Assembly (NCBI GenBank): GCA_021325025.1
Contig: JAJPHZ010000025.1
Coordinates: 62,001 to 126,000, forward strand
Length of the DNA: 64,000 bases
Source: Pseudomonadota bacterium
Lineage (GTDB): Bacteria > Desulfobacterota > Binatia > Binatales > Binataceae
Direction: 5' to 3'
Below the pieces are notes generated by a model. The model had not been told where the DNA came from. It saw only the letters and a list, made by a program, of their open reading frames with translations, and searched no databases. Of this stretch, positions 26,771-35,832 are shown in pieces (within the stretch, counting starts at the first letter, position 1; each line of letters opens with the position of its first letter). The translations under genes and the position numbers were made by a program.

Positions 26771-28026
26771 CGTTGCTCCACGGGCGCCGGGCGCTCCGGC
26801 CTCCACTGGCGGCGCACCTGGCGCAGGCGACTGCTCCGAGAGGGCACGATACCCCGCAAGGCGCGCCGGACGTCCATCAGGTAGGCGGCGGCCAGCGGCA
26901 AGGGGTCGTCGGCGGCCACAAAGGCCATCTCCTTGATTCCGCGCAAGGAGTTCACCCATTGCCTGATGGTGAGCTTGCGGTCGCGCCAATAACGAAGCGC
27001 CGAAATCAGGTCCACGTCTTCCACCATCCAGCGGCGCCCTTCCGGCGCCGAAGCGGGCAGCACCGGCTGTCCGGTAAGGTCCTGGTAAAGTGCGCGTACC
27101 ACGTCCATGCCGTTGTCGCCGACGAACAGGCGAAACATCGCGCCCACGCGAGGGTTGATGTCGTTGACCTTGTACTTGCCGTCACGCGCGTCGTAGCGAT
27201 AGCCGAGATCAAGCGCTCCCCGATAACCGATTTCCTTCATGAAGCGGATTGTGGTGTTCGCGACGTGGTCGTTGTGTGTGCACACGGCCAGCGAGGCCTG
27301 GCCGAAATAGGGCGGGAAATTGCGCAATTTGCGACCGGTAAACGACAACCGGCACTCACCGGTGCGATCGAAGTAACCATTAAACGTCCAGGTCATTTCG
27401 TCGGGACCCGCAATGTATTCCTGGAGCATGACATTGAGCCGGTTGCCCTCTTCAAGCGCGTCGTAACGGGTGAGCAATTCCCGTTCGCTCTTTACGATGG
27501 CCATGCGCCACGGCTTGAGGCCCGGCACCAGGTTGTAAATCGGCTTGAACAGAATCGGAAAGCGCGCAGTCTTCAGATAATCAAGCACGTCCTGGCGCGA
27601 TTGCGGAAAGGCGGTCTCCGGAGCATCGACCCGGCAGCGCCGCGCCAGATGGTACATCTCGCGCTTGCTGCACAGCGTACGTACCAGTGCCGGATCGCAG
27701 TCGGGAAAAATATAGTAATCGGCAAGCCGTGCCGCATGTTCAGCGACGAACATCGCACCGATATCGCTGGTGGGGACGAGCAGGGCGCGGCGTCCTATCG
27801 TGCGGCCCACGCCGCTCAAAAAGCGCAGCGACTCCTGTGCGGGCGCGTTATGCAGATCCCACAGGAACCTGCCGCGGCAGTACCGGGAGAAGAACGCCGG
27901 CGACAAAGGATTGGCGTCGATGCCGTAGACCGGCACGCCGAGCCGCCCGAGGCTTCGCACAATGCCGATGCCGACATGATGATGGCAGACCAGCACGACG
28001 ACCGGAGTCGAAGCGTCCTCAAGCAT
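26767..28026 (-). CDS. ATP-grasp carboxylate-amine ligase-like enzyme
   Basis: 419 residues. A pre-ATP-grasp Rossmann-like domain (VVVLVCHHHVGIGIVRSLG, GVPVYGIDANP) is followed by the ATP-grasp core: PILFKPIYN (Lys for ATP), VMLQEYIAGPDEMTW, and the metal-binding DINPRVGAMFRLF. This family activates a carboxylate as acyl-phosphate and joins it to an amine or similar nucleophile. It overlaps the sulfolactate phosphatase gene by eight bases, making sulfolactate, a carboxylic acid, an attractive substrate; that is inference. The C-terminal 100 residues are basic and may be family-specific. Confidence 0.78.
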   Translation of the reverse strand: MLEDASTPVVVLVCHHHVGIGIVRSLGRLGVPVYGIDANPLSPAFFSRYCRGRFLWDLHNAPAQESLRFLSGVGRTIGRRALLVPTSDIGAMFVAEHAARLADYYIFPDCDPALVRTLCSKREMYHLARRCRVDAPETAFPQSRQDVLDYLKTARFPILFKPIYNLVPGLKPWRMAIVKSERELLTRYDALEEGNRLNVMLQEYIAGPDEMTWTFNGYFDRTGECRLSFTGRKLRNFPPYFGQASLAVCTHNDHVANTTIRFMKEIGYRGALDLGYRYDARDGKYKVNDINPRVGAMFRLFVGDNGMDVVRALYQDLTGQPVLPASAPEGRRWMVEDVDLISALRYWRDRKLTIRQWVNSLRGIKEMAFVAADDPLPLAAAYLMDVRRALRGIVPSRSSRLRQVRRQWRPERPAPVEQR

Positions 28027-28777
28027 GGTACGATACCTTGGCCGCGCCGGCAGATGCGGATTGCGGCGAAAGCCCTGCGCTCACCACTTCGGCGTTTTTC
28101 AGTGCAAAGACCGCGTCAAGATCGGCGACGTGCGCGAGGATGAATTCGAGGTCGGCGAGCTGACCGCTGCTTCTGAGATAACAGGCGCTGTGGTTGGTAA
28201 TCCAGGCGTCGACCGGCTGATTGCGCCAGCGCCGGATGATTTCCGCCGTCACGTCATCGGCGGGCCGATAGCCGAATTCCAGCAGGGCGTCGGCCAGCCA
28301 CGCGCAGCACATCTGATCCTCTTCGCGGAATTCATTGCGGCTGCCGGCCCCGATCAGCGCGACCGCGGGAAAGCGCGCCGCCAGATACCGCGCCGTCGCA
28401 ACATAGTTGCTCAGGCAAGCCAGGAACGCCGCCTCGCAGCGCGTTGCCTGATGACAAAGCTGGGTGCCGGAACTCGACAGCAGGATGAGCGGGCGCTCGA
28501 TATCGGTGCGCGCCAGCAATTGGGTCGGACTGTTGTTCAAATGGAAACCCGCCGGCATGATGCCGCGCTGCTCGCCCGCAAGCAGTGCGTCGCCATGGCG
28601 GGCGGCCAGCGCCAGCGCGTCTTCCAACGTGGGCACCGGAAAGCATCGGCGGCCCGCCGCCGCCGCGGTGATGGCGGTGGTGGTGGCCCGCACTACGTCG
28701 ATGGCGACGACAGCGTAGCCGCGGCGGTATCGCACGACGCTTTGTGGAAAGCAATCGATCACGACCGTATTGCGCAT
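28019..28777 (-). CDS. comB: 2-phosphosulfolactate phosphatase (ComB family)
   Basis: 252 residues, close to the usual 230-250. The ComB hallmarks are visible: VVAIDVVRATTTA (24-36) near the N-terminus, LLAGEQRGIMPAGFHLNNSP, LLSSSGTQLC in place of the usual ...TTNGT, and the acidic REEDQMCCAWLAD. The enzyme hydrolyses 2-phospho-3-sulfolactate to 3-sulfolactate with Mg. It begins two bases from the stop of the synthase gene, so both steps are encoded together. No sulfolactate dehydrogenase (comC) or comDE follows, so the route is not coenzyme M as in methanogens. Confidence 0.85.
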   Translation of the reverse strand: MRNTVVIDCFPQSVVRYRRGYAVVAIDVVRATTTAITAAAAGRRCFPVPTLEDALALAARHGDALLAGEQRGIMPAGFHLNNSPTQLLARTDIERPLILLSSSGTQLCHQATRCEAAFLACLSNYVATARYLAARFPAVALIGAGSRNEFREEDQMCCAWLADALLEFGYRPADDVTAEIIRRWRNQPVDAWITNHSACYLRSSGQLADLEFILAHVADLDAVFALKNAEVVSAGLSPQSASAGAAKVSYHA

Positions 28778-28778
28778 T

Positions 28779-29594
28779 CTAGGCCGCCTTCTGGGCTTGG
28801 GTGCGCGGTTTCAGATTGGTCTTGCCGAACGCGTCGGAATGCAGTCCACGGCGGTAGATCTCAACTCTTAGCACCTCCTCCAGCCGGATGTTGGACAGCC
28901 GCACCCGCGGACCGAAATGGTCCAGCAGCGCGAACTGGCTGGACTTGTTGGGCGCTTCAAAGGTGACCGTGTCCAGGCCGAAGGCTTTGGCGAAGCGGTC
29001 GGCAAAGGCGCGATTGAGATTGCCCTTGTCGTCGAATAAACCCACGGCCTGCGCAGACTCGCGTGCTTCCACGATCAGTTCGACCGCTCCCGCATCAAGC
29101 CATCGCCGTCCCTGGTCGATCAGTTCATCGATGATTGATGCCTGGAAAGTGCCGCCGTGCTTCTTGCCCAATTCGAACTGAACTTCCAAACCCCGCTGCT
29201 GCGCCATCGCTACCACCTGGGCGGGCGGCAGCGGCATGTCAGTGAAACCTTCCCCGCATTCAATCCGCGTCATCCCGAAATCGGCGCAAAGGTCAAGATA
29301 AGCGGACAGTTGGCCCTGGGCGACCGCGATCTCAAACGGTCCGCCGCCGGTCACCGTGGGCACGTTGTATGACCTCGCGCAGGCTACCTTGCGCCGAATT
29401 ACGCGCTCGTCGGCGATCATCCAGCAGGCCATCGAGATCTTCAGGCTCGACATCAGATGGCCGCTCTGTTGCAGGTGACCCTCCAGGGTGAACGCGTCGT
29501 AGCCGGGGTCGAAGGGACTGGTTGAAGGTGGAATCGCGTCAACACCAATGAGTTCCAGGAAATCAGCGGAGTGAATTTTTCCTGATGACTGCAT
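28779..29594 (-). CDS. comA: phosphosulfolactate synthase (ComA family)
   Basis: 271 residues from ATG 29594 (AGGAA seven bases upstream). TIM-barrel family with TLEGHLQQSGHLMSSLKIS, TVTGGGPFEIAVAQGQ, FGMTRIECGEGFTDMP and VQFELGKKHGG, all conserved ComA blocks. It adds sulfite to phosphoenolpyruvate, giving (R)-phosphosulfolactate, the first step to sulfolactate or coenzyme M. It is the first gene of the minus-strand operon ending at 23596. In bacteria this enzyme is known from spore sulfolactate and from alkene-metabolising coenzyme M producers; neither context is seen here. Confidence 0.87.
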   Translation of the reverse strand: MQSSGKIHSADFLELIGVDAIPPSTSPFDPGYDAFTLEGHLQQSGHLMSSLKISMACWMIADERVIRRKVACARSYNVPTVTGGGPFEIAVAQGQLSAYLDLCADFGMTRIECGEGFTDMPLPPAQVVAMAQQRGLEVQFELGKKHGGTFQASIIDELIDQGRRWLDAGAVELIVEARESAQAVGLFDDKGNLNRAFADRFAKAFGLDTVTFEAPNKSSQFALLDHFGPRVRLSNIRLEEVLRVEIYRRGLHSDAFGKTNLKPRTQAQKAA

Positions 29595-29923
29595 CTTGAT
29601 TTCCTTTGGGCGGTTGATTGCCAGCCCGCGCTGAAAAGCAACGCTTATGCCATCGGGGCGCGGCGCGGAAAGTGAAGTGTTCAAGCACGGCCAGCCAGCT
29701 TGTGCAAACCAGGCGCCGGTTGAATGTAAGTAAATTGTTCCAGACTTTCCCTACAAGCTGTGCAATTCTTGCATACGGCCAGGGACGGGATGCGTCGCGC
29801 GGCCGAAATTCTCAACCGCGATTCGATGCCGAACTCTGGCACCGTCATTGCGTAGACGCGGTGCGCGGCTGGCAGCTCGAACGGGAGTCAGATGATCGGC
29901 ATCCGGCCGCCGGAGCAACGACC
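29595..29923. promoter_or_regulatory. divergent intergenic region between comA and the FemAB-like gene
   Basis: 329 bases between two divergent starts, so it should hold promoters for both. An AT-richer patch lies at about 29725-29775. I see no convincing -35/-10 pair, no palindrome and no credible gene in it. Confidence 0.35.
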
Positions 29924-30997
29924 ATGGCGATGGCGGCACATTTGGAGGCCGGCACAGGAAGCTGCATCGGGGATTGGGCGGCGGCGGAATTGCGCTGGCA
30001 GCGCTGGAGCGAAGGTCGCGCATCGTGGCTGGAGCTGGTCGGCAGCTCGCCGCAGGCGACGCTTTATCATCGTGAGTCCTGGCTCCAGTTGCTAAGCCGC
30101 GCCTACGGTCTGTCGCTGTGGTTGGCGACGCTGCATCACGACGGCGCTCCGGCCGCAGGCTGTGTGTTTGCGCGCTCGGCCCTTGCCGGACGCTACGTGG
30201 CGCTGTCCTTTTCCGACACTTGCCCGCCGCTGGCCCGGCAGCCGCAAGCCGCCCGCGAGCTGATGGCGGTGCTGGTCGCACAGAACCCGTCTCGAGCGTA
30301 CGAGGTCCGCGGGGTGGGCGGCGTAGAGCGCTGGCAGACGGTGGAATGTTTCGCCGACTGGCGGTTAAACCTGGATCAGCCGTTGGCGAAGCTTGAGCGC
30401 GGATTGGCGATAAATTTCCGCCGCAATCTGCGGCGCGCCTTAAGCCAGCCGATCGGCATCGAGCGCGGCAACTCGGTGCACCTGCTCGCACGCTTTTATG
30501 GCCTCCAGGTCCAAAGCCGCCGCCGCCTGGGGCTGCCGCCGCAGCCGTGGCGCTTTTTCAACCTGGCGCGGGAGATTTTCGCCCCGCAGGAAAATTTCGA
30601 GGTATGGATAGCGCGCGAAGGCGGCGTCGACGTTGCCGGTGCGGTGTTCGTGCGCGATCGCGACGTAATCTACTATAAGTGGGGCGCGCGGCGCCCCCAG
30701 CATCGCTCCTGCGCCAATCATCTGCTGTTCTGGAACGCGATTGAGGAGTTCTCACACCGCGCGCATATACTGGACCTGGGGCGCGCCGACATCCGCAACC
30801 AGGGCCTGTCGCGGTTCAAAGCAGAGCTGGGCGCCGCCGCCACCATGTTGCCCCTCTGCTTTTACCCGCGCGCGCCGGCACAGGTCAGCGCAGAGGTCCT
30901 GACCGGCGTGCCCGCGATACTGTCCCGCATCTGGCGGCGGATGCCGCTATGGGCGACCAAAATGGCTGGCTGCGTCCTGTACAGGTTCATGGGCTAA
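29924..30997 (+). CDS. FemAB/CelD-like GNAT acyltransferase, paralogue of the one at 61605-62666
   Basis: 357 residues from ATG 29924, with GGAG eight bases upstream; the frame is open further upstream but the paralogue supports this start. Blocks: ATLYHRESWLQLLSRAYG, VALSFSDTCPPLA, NFRRNLRRAL, then IYYKWGARRPQHRSCANHLL and LDLGRADIRNQGLSRFKAEL, the duplicated-GNAT layout of FemAB-related, BioF2/CelD-type proteins in exopolysaccharide loci. They transfer an acyl or aminoacyl group to a glycan or peptide. It is divergent from the sulfolactate operon and convergent with the chemosensory genes. Confidence 0.72.
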   Translation: MAMAAHLEAGTGSCIGDWAAAELRWQRWSEGRASWLELVGSSPQATLYHRESWLQLLSRAYGLSLWLATLHHDGAPAAGCVFARSALAGRYVALSFSDTCPPLARQPQAARELMAVLVAQNPSRAYEVRGVGGVERWQTVECFADWRLNLDQPLAKLERGLAINFRRNLRRALSQPIGIERGNSVHLLARFYGLQVQSRRRLGLPPQPWRFFNLAREIFAPQENFEVWIAREGGVDVAGAVFVRDRDVIYYKWGARRPQHRSCANHLLFWNAIEEFSHRAHILDLGRADIRNQGLSRFKAELGAAATMLPLCFYPRAPAQVSAEVLTGVPAILSRIWRRMPLWATKMAGCVLYRFMG

Positions 30998-31049
30998 AGC
31001 GCAAGCCGCGCTCGAGACGCCAAGCCGCGCCCCGGGGTCCGTCCGCGCT

Positions 31050-33152
31050 TTATGAGTTGTTGATCAGTTCAACCAGGCGGGTTTGAAGTGAAGCGTCCTT
31101 GGTTAGAAAAGCGTCGGCGCCCGCCGCTGCCGCTGCGGCACGGCTTTCCTCGCTGCCGCTGGCCGACACCAGCACGATCCTGACGCTGGCGCCAGCGCTT
31201 TGGCGGATGGCGCGCGTCAGTTCCAGACCGTCCATCACCGGCATCTCGATGTCCGAGACGATTACGTCTGCGCCCCGGACCTTCCACAGGTCCCAAGCCT
31301 GCCGGCCGTCAGCCGCCGCGTGTACCTCAAAGCCGGCCTGCTCCAGAAAGTGTTTGCCCATCGCGCGCAGAGTGTCGGAATCTTCCACAAAGATGACTCG
31401 CGCGGGGAGGCGATGAGGCCGGGCTTGGCGCTGCCCACCGGGTGGCGCCGCACCGGCGGTGCGCAGCGCGCCTCTCATCAGGTACTCGGGGTTGAGGACC
31501 AGGGCGACGCGCCCGTCAGGCAGCAGTGTCCCGCCCAGGTAAGCGGGCGCCGATTTAAGGCGCGGCCCCAGGCTTTTGACTACCGCTTCGTCCTCTCTGA
31601 GTAATGCGTCGACCAGGAAAGCCGCCGCGCCTGTGTCGTCGTGCAAGACAAAGGCCTCGCGCGGTGCCGGTGCGCTGGATCCGTCCTGACGCATGCCAAG
31701 CACCCGGGCCAGATCATGAAGCGTCGCCGCGACGCGTCCGGAGCTGTCCTCGAGCAGCCCTGCCGAGACCTGCTGTTGGGTAGCACGCACCAGGCGGTCG
31801 ATACTGGTACTGGGTATGCCGAAAACGTTCGGGCCCTGGGTCAGAAATAAAAGCCGCATCCTGGTTAATGCCATCGGCACGGTGATCACGAAGCGCGAGC
31901 CGCGGCCGGCGGTCGTCACCGCGCGGACATGACCGTGCAGCTGCTCGACGCGATCGTGCACGATGGCCAGACCCAGCCCGCGGCCCGAAACCTCGGTGGC
32001 CTCGGTTTTGGTGGAAACGCCGCCATGGAAAAGCAGCTCGACGCATTGCGTGTCGTCGCCGGGCACCGCCAGATGCAGTTCTGCCGCGCGCTGGCGCACC
32101 CGGGCAAGGTCGATACCACGGCCGTCGTCCTCGACCGCAATCTCCGCCCAGCTCCCGATTGGGCGCGCGATAATCCGCAGTTGGCCCTGGGGTGGCTTGC
32201 CCCTGGCCTTGCGCTCCGCTGGAGGTTCCAGGCCATGGTCCACCGCGTTGCGAATCAGATGGAGCAGCGGTTCGCGCAGGCTTTCGACGATCGCCCGATC
32301 CAAAGCCGTGCCGGCATCTTCGATGCTGAAGGCGACTTCCTTGCCCAGCGCGACTGCAAGGTCGCGCGCGGCGTGGGCAAAGAAGCGGAAGGCGGAGCTG
32401 AGAGAGACCAAGCGCAATCCTCCCAATTGTTGTTCGAGCCCTCCGGAGACTTTTTGCAGGGTGCGGGTGGAACGCTGCATGGCCGTTTTGATGTCCTCGA
32501 GCCTGGCAAGCAGTGCATTCCACGGTCCGAAGCTGGCGGGATCGGCTCGGCGGCGGGCCTTTGCCAGCATCAGGCCGAAGTCCTCGCACAGCGTGTCGAG
32601 CTGCTCCTGGCGCATCCGCAGGACCGCGGCTGCATAATGGATCTCCTCGCTGAGCCCCAGGATGGTGTCGAGCTTGTCGTCAGTCACACGCACCGCAGGC
32701 GCCAGACCCGCGGTGAGGGTCGCGGGCGGCGCGGTGGGCGGCGGCTGCCCCGCTTGCGCCGCGCCGGCAGTGGCGGGGGCTTCAAGCCGTTTCATAACCG
32801 GCTGCAAAAGCTCCTCGCAGGGCTTGCCTTCGCGGACTGCATCGGCTGCGGCACACAGGGCCGACCCGGCCTCTACTATCAGACTCATCGTTTGCCCATC
32901 AGTAGAGCCGGGTTGGCGCGGCATCCGTTTGAGCAGGTCTTCGAGCAGATGGCAGGTGTGGGCGATAGCGGCTTGGCCGACCATTGCGGCCAGGCCTTTG
33001 AGCGTGTGAGCGGTCCTGAGCCCGGCGGCGATACAAGCCGCGCGCTGCTCCGCATCCCGGGCACGTTCGACTTCGAGCAGTTGGGCGTCGAGTCTTTGCG
33101 CCAACTCCTGGGCCTCGAGCTCGAAGCCGGCTTCGGCCCGCTCCTCAGGCAT
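31050..33152 (-). CDS. cheA: hybrid CheA histidine kinase with C-terminal receiver
   Basis: 700 residues. Order: Hpt domain with AHTLKGLAAMVG (His49), a Pro/Ala-rich linker, dimerisation region, HATPase with LIRNAVDHGLEPP, VEDDGRGIDL and GRGLGLAIV, a CheW-like domain (about 430-550), and a receiver VIFVEDSDTL...VSDIEMPVMDG (phospho-acceptor Asp634). The P2 CheY-docking domain is absent. This CheA-CheY layout is typical of Frz-like or other alternative pathways controlling motility or surface functions instead of flagella. It overlaps the receptor gene by eight bases. Confidence 0.88.
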   Translation of the reverse strand: MPEERAEAGFELEAQELAQRLDAQLLEVERARDAEQRAACIAAGLRTAHTLKGLAAMVGQAAIAHTCHLLEDLLKRMPRQPGSTDGQTMSLIVEAGSALCAAADAVREGKPCEELLQPVMKRLEAPATAGAAQAGQPPPTAPPATLTAGLAPAVRVTDDKLDTILGLSEEIHYAAAVLRMRQEQLDTLCEDFGLMLAKARRRADPASFGPWNALLARLEDIKTAMQRSTRTLQKVSGGLEQQLGGLRLVSLSSAFRFFAHAARDLAVALGKEVAFSIEDAGTALDRAIVESLREPLLHLIRNAVDHGLEPPAERKARGKPPQGQLRIIARPIGSWAEIAVEDDGRGIDLARVRQRAAELHLAVPGDDTQCVELLFHGGVSTKTEATEVSGRGLGLAIVHDRVEQLHGHVRAVTTAGRGSRFVITVPMALTRMRLLFLTQGPNVFGIPSTSIDRLVRATQQQVSAGLLEDSSGRVAATLHDLARVLGMRQDGSSAPAPREAFVLHDDTGAAAFLVDALLREDEAVVKSLGPRLKSAPAYLGGTLLPDGRVALVLNPEYLMRGALRTAGAAPPGGQRQARPHRLPARVIFVEDSDTLRAMGKHFLEQAGFEVHAAADGRQAWDLWKVRGADVIVSDIEMPVMDGLELTRAIRQSAGASVRIVLVSASGSEESRAAAAAAGADAFLTKDASLQTRLVELINNS

Positions 33153-34632
33153 TGCCGGTCAATCCCTGTTCGGTGAGCAGATTCTGCAGGCGCTCGGCCA
33201 GCGCCTCCAGATTGCGGGCGCTCTGCTCGGTGCGCGGTATCAGGTTGAGCGCCTGCTTCATCACCGCGTCGATCGCCTTCATGGCCTGCTGAATGCGCGA
33301 CACACCGCCGCTTTGCTGCCGGGCGGAAGCGGCGATGGCGCTGGCGGCCTGCGCGGACTGGGCCAGGGTTTGGGCCACCTGGCGGATGGTTTCGCCTGCC
33401 TGGCTGGCGGTTGCGATCGCCGAATCCACGCGATCGAGCGAACTGCGGGTTTGCGCCGCCACATCCTGCATCGCGTCGCGCACGTCGCTCAGCGCCTTGC
33501 GAATCCTGAGGTTGGCCTTTCGGGATAGGTCGGCCAGTGAGCGGATCTCCTCGGCGACCACCGCAAAGCCCTGTCCCGGCTCATGGCTGCGCGAAGCCTC
33601 GATCGAAGAGTTAAGCGCCAGGATATTGGTCTGCCCGGCCATATCGTCCAGAGTCGTGACGATGGCCGCGATTTCCTCCGCGCGGCCCATCAGTGCCTGC
33701 ACGCTGCGGCTGGCGGCGAGCAGTTGTTCGCGTGCCTGCTGCATGACCACCACGGCATTCTCCGCCGCACTGCGTCCGCTTTCTCCCACCTCCAGGGCGC
33801 GCTCGGAGGCCTGGGCGACCGAGCGAGCTTGCTCGGAACTGTGCTCGGCGACCACCATCACCTGATCGACCGCGGCCGCCGTCTCGGCGACCGCCGTGGC
33901 CTGATCACGCAAGCCCGAGGCCTGCTGCGTGGTGGCGTCGAGCAGGTCATGGGTCACCGTGGCCAGGCTTTCGCAAGCCGCCGCGATGTTGGTGTGGGTC
34001 TTGTGCAACGCGGCCAGTACGCGATGGAGCAGCAGGCCTTCAAGTCCTGCCAGCAGGGTCGCCAGCACCAGCCCATAGAGCATGACGTGCGTCGTCAGGG
34101 TGGCGCTGTAAGCGGCGCGCTGCTGATAGCGCGACAGACTGCGCAACTCGGCCTCGCGGATCACGTCGAGGCGATGGCGGATGTCGTCCATCAAGGCCCG
34201 GCCGCGGTCGTCCAGGATGATCTTCTGGGCAGCTTCCAGGCCGGCCTGCTGGCGGAACTCGATGGTGACCTGCAGCTCTTCCAGGCGCGCCGAAAGCACC
34301 GGCTCCAGGGCGTCGAGCCGCCGCCCCTGCTCGGGCGATTCGGCGGCAGCCGCGTGCAACTCGGACATCACCTGGCGCACCTGGCTGACCGACTTCTGGT
34401 AGGGCGCCAGGTAGACGTCCTTGCCGGTGATGATGAAGCCGCGCTGACGCGATTCGGCCTCGCTCAGCACGATCAGCAGCTCCTGGAGTTTGTTGATGAT
34501 GGCGTTGGATTCGCCCACCTCGCGCACCGCATCGACCAGGGCCAGCGTATTGCGGTAAGCGATCAGCACGATGGTGGCCGGAATAATCAACGCCAGGATA
34601 AATGCGGTCCAGATCTGTACACTTGCCTTCAT
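33145..34632 (-). CDS. methyl-accepting chemotaxis protein with CHASE3-like sensor
   Basis: 495 residues from ATG 34632, with GAGGAAGG upstream. An N-terminal membrane helix (IWTAFILALIIPATIVLIA) and a second at about 186-205 (VMLYGLVLATLLAGLEGLLL) enclose a helical CHASE3-like domain containing ESRQRGFIITGKDVYL. The cytoplasmic part ends in the receptor hairpin GFAVVAEEIRSLADLSRKANLRI, where CheW and CheA bind. No HAMP is obvious. It lies between cheW and cheA in one transcription unit, so it is the dedicated receptor of this array. Confidence 0.87.
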   Translation of the reverse strand: MKASVQIWTAFILALIIPATIVLIAYRNTLALVDAVREVGESNAIINKLQELLIVLSEAESRQRGFIITGKDVYLAPYQKSVSQVRQVMSELHAAAAESPEQGRRLDALEPVLSARLEELQVTIEFRQQAGLEAAQKIILDDRGRALMDDIRHRLDVIREAELRSLSRYQQRAAYSATLTTHVMLYGLVLATLLAGLEGLLLHRVLAALHKTHTNIAAACESLATVTHDLLDATTQQASGLRDQATAVAETAAAVDQVMVVAEHSSEQARSVAQASERALEVGESGRSAAENAVVVMQQAREQLLAASRSVQALMGRAEEIAAIVTTLDDMAGQTNILALNSSIEASRSHEPGQGFAVVAEEIRSLADLSRKANLRIRKALSDVRDAMQDVAAQTRSSLDRVDSAIATASQAGETIRQVAQTLAQSAQAASAIAASARQQSGGVSRIQQAMKAIDAVMKQALNLIPRTEQSARNLEALAERLQNLLTEQGLTGNA

Positions 34633-34673
34633 CGCCTTCCTCGGCGTACCGGAGGAGTCCGCCGGACCTGTCC

Positions 34674-35090
34674 TCAGGCATAGATGCGTTTGTCCTCCAA
34701 CAAGACCTTGCCTGCGAGCACCACCTTTCCGTCGGCGGCCGCGCCGCGCACCAAGCCGCAACTCTCGAAGCGTGGCGGCGCCGGCTGCAGCGCCTGCTCG
34801 TCGATGGTGCGCAGTTCCTCAGCCGCCTCGGCCAGCAGGGCGAACTCGGCCGCCTCACCGCCCAACACCACCACCCGGGTGACTGCGCTCAAGGCAATCG
34901 GCTGCCGGCCCAAGAGGATCGCGAAATCGACCGCTGCAATTAGCTCGCCGCGCACCACGACCAAGCCTGCAAACCAGCCTGGCACTGCGGGCACAGGCGT
35001 TACGCCCTCGAACGCGAGCAGTTCGCGTACGCAATTGAGGTCAAGCAGAAACTCTTCTCCACCGGCCGCTAACAGCAGCATTTGTGTCAT
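34674..35090 (-). CDS. cheW: CheW-like coupling protein
   Basis: 138 residues from ATG 35090 (AGGAG at good spacing). The CheW pattern is clear: FLLDLNCVRELLAFEGVTPVPAVPGWFAGLVVVRGELIAAVDFAILLG shows the two SH3-like beta barrels, though I quote only short parts as evidence: VRELL, VPAVPGW, VRGELIAAVD. It couples the downstream receptor to the kinase. The upstream gene ends 44 bases before it in the same direction, so the DUF1329 genes may share its transcript. Confidence 0.82.
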   Translation of the reverse strand: MTQMLLLAAGGEEFLLDLNCVRELLAFEGVTPVPAVPGWFAGLVVVRGELIAAVDFAILLGRQPIALSAVTRVVVLGGEAAEFALLAEAAEELRTIDEQALQPAPPRFESCGLVRGAAADGKVVLAGKVLLEDKRIYA

Positions 35091-35134
35091 CAGAGACTCC
35101 TGCTGGAAGATCGAACTGCGTCCAGGACCCTCCC

Positions 35135-35827
35135 TTACGGATTCATCTGCGGCAGACCGGCAGGCAGCGCCCACACCTGCACGTCGCGGTACTTCTCCGG
35201 CATCTCGCTATTTGCGAGTCCGGGTGCTGATTGGATAGATACCGTGGCGTGACTATTGATGACGTCCAGGGTCATCGATCTTGCGGTACCTTGGAAATAG
35301 GTGCTGCCGTGGCCACCGTTAATTGGCCCTGGAGCTGAACCCGTGTTGAATACTTTCCATAGTCTCATCTGTCGTTCACAGATGTCCTGGTGCCGGCTGA
35401 CGAACCGATCCTGGTCCAGGTAGGAGACTCGGCCGCCGCAGCAGTAGGCGGTATTGGAGGCGAGCGTTCGCTTCTCCACCACCGACACCTGGCGCAACTG
35501 CCACGGGCCTGAAATCCGCTTGGGCCAGCGGGGCACATCGTGGAGGTCGTAGGACCTCTCGTCGAGAGCACGGCTCAGGTCCAGATGGGTTTGAAACAGC
35601 AACTTTTTGTGCTGCCAGTTGCGTGTTCCGATACGCGTACCGGGCGGGATGGATTGCGATGAGTCGGCATCCGCCAGTTCCTGGTAGGCGCGAGCGTCGA
35701 AGCTCCGTGGCTGCACATGGCGGGGAGGGCGATCCGCGATTCCCAGGCACAGTAGTAGGCATGCCGACAGCAAGGCAACGAACGATGCGACGCAGTGGCG
35801 AACGCGGCCTGGCAAGGAGTAGGCCAT
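35135..35827 (-). CDS. internally deleted DUF1329 paralogue
   Basis: 230 residues from ATG 35827, five bases after the stop of the full-length copy. It has a signal peptide (VASFVALLSACLLLCLG), then PGTRIGTRNWQ joined directly to HKKLLFQT, followed by a C-terminal half matching the upstream gene block by block (DERSYDL, WPK, RVSYLDQDRF, SAPGPINGGHGS, EKYRDVQVWALPAGL). In the full copy about 230 residues lie between NWQ and HKKLLFQ. The frame is intact, so a shortened protein may be made; it could also be an early pseudogene. Confidence 0.7.
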   Translation of the reverse strand: MAYSLPGRVRHCVASFVALLSACLLLCLGIADRPPRHVQPRSFDARAYQELADADSSQSIPPGTRIGTRNWQHKKLLFQTHLDLSRALDERSYDLHDVPRWPKRISGPWQLRQVSVVEKRTLASNTAYCCGGRVSYLDQDRFVSRHQDICERQMRLWKVFNTGSAPGPINGGHGSTYFQGTARSMTLDVINSHATVSIQSAPGLANSEMPEKYRDVQVWALPAGLPQMNP

Positions 35828-35832
35828 TGGAA

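Noticed and set aside
30995..31052. TAAAGCGC...GCGCTTTA inverted repeat between convergent genes
   Set aside because: The loop is over 40 bases with a weak interior and no T-run; too poor to call a terminator.
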